Below, one piece after another: positions 12,301 through 23,200 of a stretch of DNA of 64,000 nucleotides. The position numbers and the translations under genes are program-made. Location: positions 7,653,035 to 7,717,034 of the forward strand of contig CP154955.1 of assembly GCA_039621445.1 (NCBI GenBank), in the 5' to 3' direction. Position 1 is the stretch's first letter. Every line of letters begins with the position of its first letter. Under the pieces are notes generated by a model. That model saw only the letters and a list, made by a program, of their open reading frames with translations. It had not been told where the DNA came from and searched no databases. Origin of the DNA: Euglena gracilis (taxonomy: Eukaryota > Euglenida > Euglenophyceae > Euglenales).

Positions 12301-15300
12301 GACCCCCAACCCAGCAGGTGGGGGGATCGTTTTTTTTTGTTAAAAAAATATCCCAGAGAGAAAGAAGTCAAGTTCTCCCCAACAGAAAAAGTGGAGTTCA
12401 TTGGTTCATGGAGCATTGATGTTGAAGAAAAAAATTCCCAACCCCCGGGAGGCGGGGGTGCCTCGTGCTTGGGAGAGGGTGCCCATAGCAGGGGTCGTTT
12501 GCCAACCAAGCCAGTTTTCCTTCGACAACGGCCATTTTTGGCCCGGTGGCCGGCGCCAGAGGGTGTGCTATAGCACCATGGGCACATCCTATGGGGGGGG
12601 GTAGGAAAGCCCCCTGCCTCCCCATAATGCAGCCGCCACAGCTCCTTGTGCTCTGTGCAAGAAGGCTGGCGTGGGTGGGGTCCCACCCACCATGGCACTT
12701 CGCATCAAATAAATTCTTCGGCGTCAAATAAATCCTTGACCTGAAGTGGGCACCGTCATAAACACAGGAAGGGGTTGGAGGGAGCCCACCAAGATCGGAA
12801 AGGGTCGCCTCTGTAAATCTTTCAGTTCTGCAGCCCCCCCCCCCCATTGGACCCTTCCCAGGTGGACCAACCACAGAAATTGCCACAGAATACTACTCCA
12901 GAATACCACACCTTACCTCCTGGTTTGCAGAAATACACCTCCAATGCCCGAGCAAACCCTTGGGTGGGGGCAGGTATGCATCTTGTTCAATTGAGAATGA
13001 GGCTTTGTCTCTCCCACCAGGCGGTTCTGCCCTTTCCCAAACGTTGCAAACCCCCAGCTGAGGCGTCAGGACAGGACGGGAGCTCCCTGAGAATCCATCT
13101 CGCGACAGCCTGTCGTGGCATGACAGTTGCAGGTGACGCTGCTGGTGTACGCCGCTGACACCGCCATTGGTAGCACACCATGGTCTGGTGATTTTTTTTA
13201 TTTGAAACCTTCTCATGATAGAAGGGAGATGCATAGAAAAAGAAATTATTGTCGTTTTTTTAAGAAAAAACAGGCACAACACAGATTTGTGAAAACCACA
13301 GCGCAGGTCCGATACACGCCGCCGTGAGTGCCCCCAGCCCCTGCATAGAGTTCCAGCGAGGAGCCTTTTCGCAAGTCCATGCTCTGGTGGATTTCGATTT
13401 CTACTGGACCTGTTTTATCTGTTGCCTCACAAAGATGCATTAATCATATTTCTAAAAAAAAACGTTGGATGCGTTTCAGTGATACTGATGATTTTGGTTT
13501 AAAAATCGATTCCCCTTTCCCAGTAAGAAAAATGGTGTTTTCAGAGTGATGCTTGAATTCATCTCATGGTTGCGGTCAGTTCCTTGGTTGCTGATTTACC
13601 TTTATATGGAGCCAATTCGAAGAAGAAAAAAGGAAACCACCCTCTGATCTTAAATTGTTTGAGCATTTTGGGAACCGGAGAATTCTTTTGTAATTTATTG
13701 AACTTTATTCGTTGGAGATCGGGAAGAATTGGTTCGCTCTCTAGAAAGGTGCGTTCTTTGATGATTTGTTTTATGATTGATGGCTGCCGCCCGGCACTCG
13801 TCCCCAACCTTTCCCCACCACCGCCGGCCACCGCGCTCCAGACCGCCCCGAAAGAGGGCCCTCCCCGACGGCGGCAATCATCGGGCCGCGCAGGCGGGTG
13901 GACGCGTACTCCGAGCTGATCACAGCGGACAGCGGGTAGTCCCCGCCGAGCATCCAGAATCCCAGACCCAGTCACGCTCAGTCACACGCCGAGTCACGCC
14001 CACTCACACGCCCAGTCACGCCCAGTCATTTCATGGGTGCTTGGTCCCCGCCGATGCCGACCCCCAGCCAGAACCGCCACAGCAGGAACAGCGCCGTGAA
14101 CATGTCCTGGTCGCCCCAGGCCCCTGCCGCCAAGCCCCTCCGCAGAAGTCAAAACGCCACGGCCACCCCCCCCTCCAGGAAGCTGTGCCCGTGGCCGCGA
14201 CATGTCGGTGTGGCTGTCGTGGGGGCATGCTGGTCACGCATGGCAGGTGTGACCCCCCAGCAGACATGAATTCTGAAGGCCAGGTGGGGGGTCGGACCCC
14301 AACCCAGAGGTGGGGGGATCGACCTCCCCCACCTACCACAGCATCGATTGCCGAAGGAAAAAAACAACATACCTAAAAGTGACACCCCCCGGAAAATACG
14401 AGGAAGCGCACTGCCTGGTGGGCTCGCCCCCCACCCAACAGCCATAGGATTTAAAAGATTCTCGTAAACAGCCCAATGCCCCCCCCAGCCCGCCCCACCG
14501 CCGGGAGCCCCCCCCCCGCGCCCGTAGTGAGGGTCCGCCGGTCCCCCCGGCTCCTAGTGCCGACTACCCCGCCCTCCACAGCGCGGCCTCCTCGCCCCAC
14601 TCAGGAGACCCCCCCCCGAGGAGCCCCCCGGAATCGTCCCTCAAACACCCGAAACATCCAGATACACTGCCCAAAAAACCAAGGGCTGAAAAAAAATCCA
14701 CTTACTGATGTAACCCGAGGCTCAAATCGGAGAGACTCACCAGCACAGACTCACTTACCCAGGGGAGAGGGCTGACACCCACCCACATGCCCACCTCTGT
14801 TTTTTTTTGGGGGGGGTTAACATCGGCCAAAACCCAATCAGTCAGGAAACGCCAGTCAGGAATGTGGAAAGTCCAGCAGTTCCCGGCTCACAGCTCCAAC
14901 CACCGGGAGGAGTTCAAAATGTCTTCTCATACCCGACAAGGTCACCCCAGGAGGCTCACTACTCCAAAAAAAAACAATGGAGAATCCTCATAGAAAAAAT
15001 AAAATCCAAAGAGCACAAAATTATGCTCCGTGGTTCGTCAACCTTCTGACACACTTGAATGGCACTCCCTTGTTCAAGAAAAATTGCCTGCTCCTTTGTG
15101 ACTGGAATGGTTTGTTGAAATAAAACTTGCAAACATGACGCAACCCATTAAATTTATTTGATTGAGTTTAGTTTGATTTGATTTAATATAATCTAATTTG
15201 ATTCAATTTACTCAAGAAATCCAATTTGGCTGGCCAGCGGACCTTTCTCCCTTCCGCAGGCAGCAGCGGAAGAAAACGGCGCAGCGATGCCCCGGGAATC

Positions 15301-16353
15301 CCTCCGTGACGCCGAACAACATGATCCTTGGCCACCCACTCGGAAAACGTCCGTCATTTGGGGCAGCCGGGCCGAACCGCCTCCCCCCGCCCCATATCAA
15401 CCGGGCCTCCTCGGTGCAGGGCGTTGGTGGGGTCACAACCAAAACCGATGCCAGACCCGGAAGGGGCTTGCCCACCACCTGCAGAATGGTCATCACGATC
15501 ATGAGCCCCAGCGTGACGCCGTAGGCCCCCTTGCGGCCCAAGCAGGGGTGTCGCCTGACGACATCTCGGGGGAGGGGGGGGGTCTCAGCTGCCGCGGCGG
15601 GTGTGGCAAAGCCATATAAACCAGCTGGGCCTCTGGAAAAATAGCAAAGGGGGGGAGGGCTGGCCAGCCTCTACCAAATAACATTATTCAATACAATAAT
15701 ATAATAAAACAATTACCCCCCCTTGTCCAACGACCGGGTTCCTACAACCCCCGACCGGGGGGGGGGGTGGTTGTTCTCCCCCCCCCCAACCTGCAACCCC
15801 CGACCGGGTGGTCGGTATGTGGGGGTGGTCGGTGGACAAGGGGGGGGGGGGTAATTAATTAATTAATTAGTCAATTAGTTAATTACATAATTATTATAAA
15901 CGGGTGATATAAATCTCCTTAAATAAGAAAAAGGGGTGGTCAGAACCCCAGCAGGTTGGGGGTGGGGGGAGTAATCGACCCACCCACAGGGTTTCCGGGA
16001 TTCCCATACCCCCCCCCCCCAGTGGTGGTCCGTAATCCGTTGCCCATCCGCCATGCTTGTAGATTTATTATTATTTATTTATTACGACTGCAAGTATTAT
16101 TCACACCAATATTTATAATTTACAATTATTTATTTTATACAAAAAATAATATAATTTTCATATATAATTTATCTTCAAAATATATAATTATCATCACAGA
16201 TGTTTATTTCATATGTATCAAATGATATGTGCATATATATGTGTGTCATGGATATAATATTCATATTTATAACATACTTGTTAAACATTTAAATAGAGCA
16301 TTTTTATGAGCACCATTATTGTACTTTATTATTATGAATATAATTATTATTAA

Positions 16354-16429
<76 letters not shown>

Positions 16430-16633
16430 ATATTATTATTATTATTATTATACGCTTATTATTTCTATTCGGGGGGTGGTTCACCCCAGTAGGTATAGGT
16501 ACGCTGTTCCGCCAGGGTTCGGGACCTGGTGCATTGAGAGTGGCCAGACCCCAAATGGGGGGGTAGGTGTCGGAGTTTCGGTCCGACCGACCCGGTAGGA
16601 GCCGCCACGGGCCAAAAATAGGGGACTCCTAAG

Positions 16634-16684
<51 letters not shown>

Positions 16685-17865
16685 AAATAATAATAAAGAG
16701 TTTTCCCGGGATATGACAGTCGGTCGACCCGATCTGATGTAAAAGTCTCCCAAGGACAGGGGGTTCCCCCGTTGTATGGCATGGGTCCCGGGTCGCGACT
16801 GCACACGTAGGTGGGTGCATCTGGGGGTCGGACCCCAAATTTGTCGACTTAAGCGTTTTCGGGGGCCTGCAGCCCATGTGTAAAGGGTCCAAAAATCGAT
16901 TTTTTGAAAATTACCCAAACGGATGGGGAACTGCACGGACCCACCCGGGGACCCAAACCAACCATGGGGGACCCCCAAGTGGCCTGTATACACCCCACAT
17001 ACCCCCGGCCCCTCCGGACCGTTCTGGGGCCCGTACGGGGGTGGCAAAAAGGGGTTCCCACAGGACTTAGCCGTTTTTCAGCCTTGCGGGGGCCAAAAAT
17101 CGATTTTTTGAAAATTACCCAAAACGGATGGGGAACTGCACGGACCCACCCGGGGACCCAAACCAACCATGGGGGACCCCCAAGTGGCCTGTATACACCC
17201 CACATACCCCCGGCCCCTCCGGACCGTTCTGGGGCCCGTACGGGGGTGGCAAAAAGGGGTTCCCACAGGACTTAGCCGTTTTTCAGCCTTGCGGGGGCCA
17301 AAAAATCGATTTTTTGAAAATTACCCAAAACGAATGGGGAACTGCACAGACCCACCCGGGGACCCAAACCAACCATGGGGGACCCCCAAGTGGCCTGTAT
17401 ACACCCCACATACCCCCGGCCCTTCCGGACCGTTCTGGGGCCCGTACGGGGGTGGCAAAAAGGGGTTCCCACAGGACTTGGCCGTTTTTCAGCCTTGCGG
17501 GGGCCAAAAAAATCGATTTTTTGAAAATTACCCAAAACGGATGGGGAACTGCACGGACCCACCCGGGGACCCAAACCAACCATGGGGGACCCCCAAGTGG
17601 CCCGTATACACCCCACACACCCCCGGCCCCTCCGGACCGTTCTGGGGCCCGTACGGGGGTGGCAAAAAGGGGTTCCCACAGGATTTGGCCGTTTTTTAGC
17701 CTTGCGGGGGCCAAAAAATCGATTTTATGAGAATTACCCAAAACGGATGGGTCAGCCAAGAAGGACCCTGGGGTACAACATCTCCTGGACGGCCCTCGAA
17801 TAGAAATAATAAGCGTACCCCTTCATTTCTGTTTTAACAGAAATACTGACTGCCGTATGGCACAC

Positions 17866-17896
<31 letters not shown>

Positions 17897-18116
17897 ACGC
17901 TTATTATTTCTATTCGGGGCGGTGGTTCACAGCAGTGGGTATAGGTACGCTGTTCCGCCGGGGTTGGGGACCTAGTTTATTGAGAGTGGCCAAACCCCAA
18001 ACGAGGGGGGGGAGTGGGTGTCGGAGTTTCGGTCTGACCGTCCCGGTAGGAGCCGCCACGGGCCAAAAACTACGCCACGGGGACTCCTAAATACTACTAA
18101 TACTACTACTGCTATT

Positions 18117-18148
<32 letters not shown>

Positions 18149-20180
18149 AACTACTACTACAAACGATTATGAAGAATTTTTCCCGGGATATGACAGTCGG
18201 TCGACCCGATCTGATGTAAAACTCTCCACAAGGACAGGGGGTCCCCGTTGGATGGCATGGGTCCCGGGTCGCGACTGCCGTAGGTGGTGGCAACGGGGGT
18301 GGACCCCAAAGGGGACTTTGGCGTTTTCGGGGTTGGCACCCTGGACAAGCCTTGCGGGGGCCAAAAAATCGATTTTTTGAAAATTACCCAAAACGGATGG
18401 GGAACTGCACGGACCCACCCGGGGACCCAAACCAACCATGGGGGACCCCCAAGTGGCCTGTATACACCCACATACCCCCGGCCCCTCCGGACCGTTCTGG
18501 GGCCCGTACGGGCCCCCAAAAAGGTCGGGTCCTTTTTCAGCCGGGGGGGCCGGGGAGAACCGGATGGGACCCGGACCCGTACCGGGGGACCCACCGGGCC
18601 CGGGGGTGGCAGCACCGGGGCATGCTGGGCCGCCTGACGGCCGGGGCCGGGTGGCCAGAAGAAAGCCCTGCTGGGGGACTGCATCCCTGGACGGCCCTCG
18701 AATAGAAATAATAAGCGTACCCCTTCATTTCTGTTTTACAGAAATACCCACTGCCGTAGTGGCCCACCACGGGATTAAAATGATTAACAGATTATTATCA
18801 GTATTATTTTTCAGCCTTGCGGGGGCCATTAATATTATTTTTTATTAATATACAATATTATATTATTATTATTATTATTAAAATTATTATAAACCAACCA
18901 CCCACAAGTGGCCCTGCCCCCCCCCCCCCTCCGGACCGTGGGGTGTGCCGACGGGGGTGGCGCCAAAAAAGGTGCCCGCCACAGTTCAATGACTAGGTGG
19001 TTTTTCAGCCTTGCGGGGGGCCCAATTCGATTTTTGAAAATTACCCAATGAATGACTTCCAAAACCTGCTGCATGGGGGGAAAACCATGGGGGGACCCCC
19101 AAGTGCTGCACACCCTCCCCACGTTGGGGGGGGGGGGGGGCACCTGTTCGACCCGAAACGGCAGCCATGGGGCCGCTGTGGTCGCCGAGGACGCCGAACA
19201 GACCCGCACAGCCGTCACGACGAGGGCGATGCAGCTCATGTTCCGACCAAAGGGGCTCGGGCGACGCGGCGTCACGAAAACCGAGTGATTTATCCAGGGG
19301 GGCCAACATGCACACAACATACCCATATACATGCAATGCACACCAATCCACCCAAATATGACAGCCCACATTACCCGCACGTGCACCCTCCGGACCGTTC
19401 TGGCTGTTTATCAGCTGCGCTTCTTGCTATCCTCGGGGCCAAAAAATCATTAAGGAGCACAGCCCAAATGGGACCGTCCAACAGCCCCGGACACCTTGTA
19501 AATGATAATAGCCAATTAAAACAGAATCCCTGCCACATCGTATGAACCAACGCCAGTATCAAAACGGGATAATATTCCAAAGTCGGCTACCGCCGGTTGG
19601 GGACCTAGTTATTGGTGGCCAAACCCCAAACGAGGGGGGGGGACTTTTTGCTCTGCCCCATTCCGCCACCCACCACTTACAAAAATACTTTTCCACGAGA
19701 CAAGAATAAAAAACTCTCCAAAAAAGGACACCCTACATTGAAGCCAAATCCTTGGCTGGTTATTGAGGATGAGCAGGGGGTCGGACCCCAAATGTGTGGA
19801 CTTTGGCGTTTTCGGGCTAACACACAACCGTACGGAGGTCAAAAAATTTTTCTCGGACCCAATCCAAAAAATGGATGGGGAAACCCCAACCCACCCCCAA
19901 ACCAACCAAGGCGACACCCCATGGGAATGCAAATGCCCACCACCCCACTCCGGACCTGGGGCCTGTACGGACCACCGGCCAAGCCGGCCCCCGTGCGTAG
20001 GGGGCCGTGCCGGGATGTGGCCGGCCGGGCCGATGGGAGCGGAGCCGAGCGGAGCTGGGAGCGCGGGCTGGGGGCCTGAGCCAGACCGAGGAAATGGGCT
20101 GGGAAGTATGTTTTATTGTGCGGTACCCTCCCCCCTCCGTACCATTATGTATTTTTGTATGCTTGTGTATCTTGGTATTA

Positions 20181-20218
<38 letters not shown>

Positions 20219-20226
20219 CATTATTA

Positions 20227-20260
<34 letters not shown>

Positions 20261-23200
20261 TTATATTATTGTATTATTATATTATTATGTATTATTATTA
20301 TTATTAGTATTATTTATCAATATTTATGTATGTATTGTTGTCCATCGGGGTGTGCACGCCAAACGGCACAATGGTGCCAACGCGTCACCAGTTGTATGAA
20401 AAAATGAAGTGTAAGGTGGTGTTGTGGATGTGGGGGGCGGGCGGAATTTCATTTTGAAACCCCGATGAATGACTTCCAAAAACCTGCTGCATGGGGCCGG
20501 ATATAATGAGGGGCCTGGTGCTGCCACCCTCCCACGGTTGGGGGGGGGGGGGTCCCTTCGACCCGAAACGGCAGCCATGGGTCCAGATGGTAGGAGGAGA
20601 TCTGCCGACAGGTCCCGAACGAGGGCGATGCAGCTCATGTTCCGACGCAGGGCTCGGGAGCTCATGTTCCGTCCGAGCAGGGGATCGTAGGATGCTGAGT
20701 GTGTGTGCCCTATATGCCACACCTATAGGTATGTATGATACATACATATACATACATATGCACCAATGATACACATGCATGTATGTATGCAGTATGCCTA
20801 ATGGTGTATGGCATGGCCATTAAGAGTAGCATTAAAGAGGAGCAGAGGGTAATGTCGTAGGAGAAAAGCTAATACAAAAGAGAGAGAAATTTGTTCAAGT
20901 CGGATGTGAGGAGAGAGTGATTTGCAAAAGGATGTGTTGTGATGTATGATCCACAATGTTTGGGTATGTACTGATGTAGGTAAAATGTTAGGAGTCTGCC
21001 TAACTTTATCAACTTGCAGGGCCAAAAATGTAAACTAGTAGTTATGACTAGGAGTATTGCCCCCATGTATAATAAATTTTTTCTGCTATGGAGTTGAATA
21101 ACTATGGCCCATTGCCACCATCTATTAGTTTTTGTCTGACACATGTGAATGATGTGTCCCAGGGGGCCATTAAGCATGTTGCAATGTATGTGTATGTATG
21201 TATGTATGTATGTATGTATTATGTATGTATGTATGTATGTATGTATGTATGTAGTATGTAGGTATGTATGTAGTATGTATGTATGTATGTATGTATGTAT
21301 TTATGCTTGATGCATGTATGTATGTATGTATGTATGTATGTATGTATGTATGTATGTATGTATGTATGTATGAATGTGTGTATGTATGTATGTATGTATG
21401 TATGTATGTTATGTGTATGTATGTAGTATGTATGTATGTAATGTATGTATGTATGTATGTATGTATGTATGTATGTATGTATGTATGTATGTATGTTATG
21501 TGTATGTATGCATGGTATGTCTGTATGTCTGTTGTATGTCTGTCTGTATGTAGGGTATGGTATGTGTATGTATGTCATGTATGTATGTATGTATGTATGT
21601 ATGTATGTATGATGTATGTATGTATGTATGTATGGATTTATGTATGTATGTATGCATGTATGCATGTCTGTCTGTATGATGTATGTCTGTATGTCTGTCT
21701 GTCTGTATGGATGTAGGTATGTATGTGGTATGTATGTATGTATGCATGCATGTATGTCTGTATGTCTGTATGTATGCATGCATGCATGTATGTATGTACG
21801 TACGTACGTATGGATGTCTGTCTGTATGATGCATGCATACGTACGGATGTATGTACATGACATACATAACATACATACATTACAACATACATGCATACAT
21901 GGCATGCATGCATGCATGTATGCTATGTGTGTGTTTCTTGAAGGGAGCCGGTTAAACAAAATCCAAAATAATAAACAGGTTTTTTTGTAGTTTTTAAGAA
22001 CATGCTGCAACCCCAATTTGTTGGTCAAATAATATCAACAAAACAACAAAAATAACTGAAAGGCTCAGTCACAAATAAAAGTAGCTGTGATTGCGGTTGT
22101 ATTGTGTGTATGTGTCCAATATTTTCTTGAACTCGAAATATTTTTCCAACAGGAAACACCCACACAACACTACAATCACAGAACCCACTTTTGTTTTACA
22201 CGGGACCACTGTATTTCTAAACTGCCTAATTCATTTGTCTCCAGAGCATCTGCTGGATCAAGGGAGGTCACCGTGGGGAGATTTCCACACAACAGGCTCA
22301 CCAAAGCTGAATTTGGGCCACCCAAGGGGATCCCAACTACAAAAGAGGCGGCACACAGACAAACAACATAGAGAGAGACAGAGATGGAAAAAAAAAAACA
22401 GACTTCAACGCTTGTGATGGGGGCATTGCCTATGGTGCCACTGTATTAAAAAAAAAAAAAACACGAGAGAGAATTGACAAAAACCCATGGAATAACAGAA
22501 CTATTCAAATAATGAATTTTTTTTTTGGGGGGGGACTATGTCCGTCAAGGAAAACAATAAAAAGCGGGCCCCAAAATAAGAGGTCTGCCTGCTTGCAGGA
22601 AAGGGCGGCAAAATCAGCCCTGGGTCTCATTGGAAGGGGGAGGGGGGGGCACACTTTCCCCGCAGCCGACCTGCCAGGATGGGGGGTTGGGGGGTTGTTG
22701 AGGGGAGGCCTGGCTGGGGCCGTGCTGGAGCAGGTCGCCCGGGTAGGCAGCGGGGACCTGCCCCGGCCAGCGGGCCATGGCCATCGTGGTCAAGCGCCCA
22801 TGGTCATCCAGAGTCCCGGACCCAATCCCGCCCCGGCAGGCCCCGGCAGGGAACCCCACCCACATGGGGCCCTCAAAGCCAGTCACGCCCCAGTCACACC
22901 CAGTCACACCCCAGTCACACCCAGTCACACCCCAGTCACGCCCAGTCACTCCTAGCCACACCCAGTTATGTCATAGGTGCTTGATCATGGTCTGCACGCT
23001 GGAGATGACCTGCAGGTCCCCGGCCGGCCCCTCCCGGTAGGCGACCCGGTGTGTGTAGTTGGGGGGGGGATGGGATCGCCCGGTTAGCCGGACCGTTGTT
23101 GCAGTTGCCACTTTGTCGGGCTGCCTTTGCTTGGGGGAATATGCAACACCACCCATGGAAAATATGCAGAACAAAAAAAAATGCTAAAAATGCAAAAAAA

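Larger units (their letters stand above)
19040..20690. repeat. Local duplication: 19040-19290 and 20460-20690
   Basis: Both blocks run in the same order: GAATGACTTCCAAAA, CCTGCTGCATGGGG, a G run, TTCGACCCGAAACGGCAGCC, GAGGGCGATGCAGCTCATGT. The second copy has an extra internal GCTCATGTTCCG unit. Between them lies a decayed 206-bp-type unit. Confidence 0.7.

Noticed and set aside
15212-15350. Transporter exon reading [12 protein letters not shown]
   Set aside because: The helix 3-4 region is already covered by the in-frame [17 protein letters not shown] join with a 12-bp stem; no room for this seg­ment in the family alignment.
16849-17803. Long open frames on both strands up to 200 codons
   Set aside because: They follow the 206-bp tandem repeat in overlapping frames, with no domain and no GC3 bias favouring one frame.
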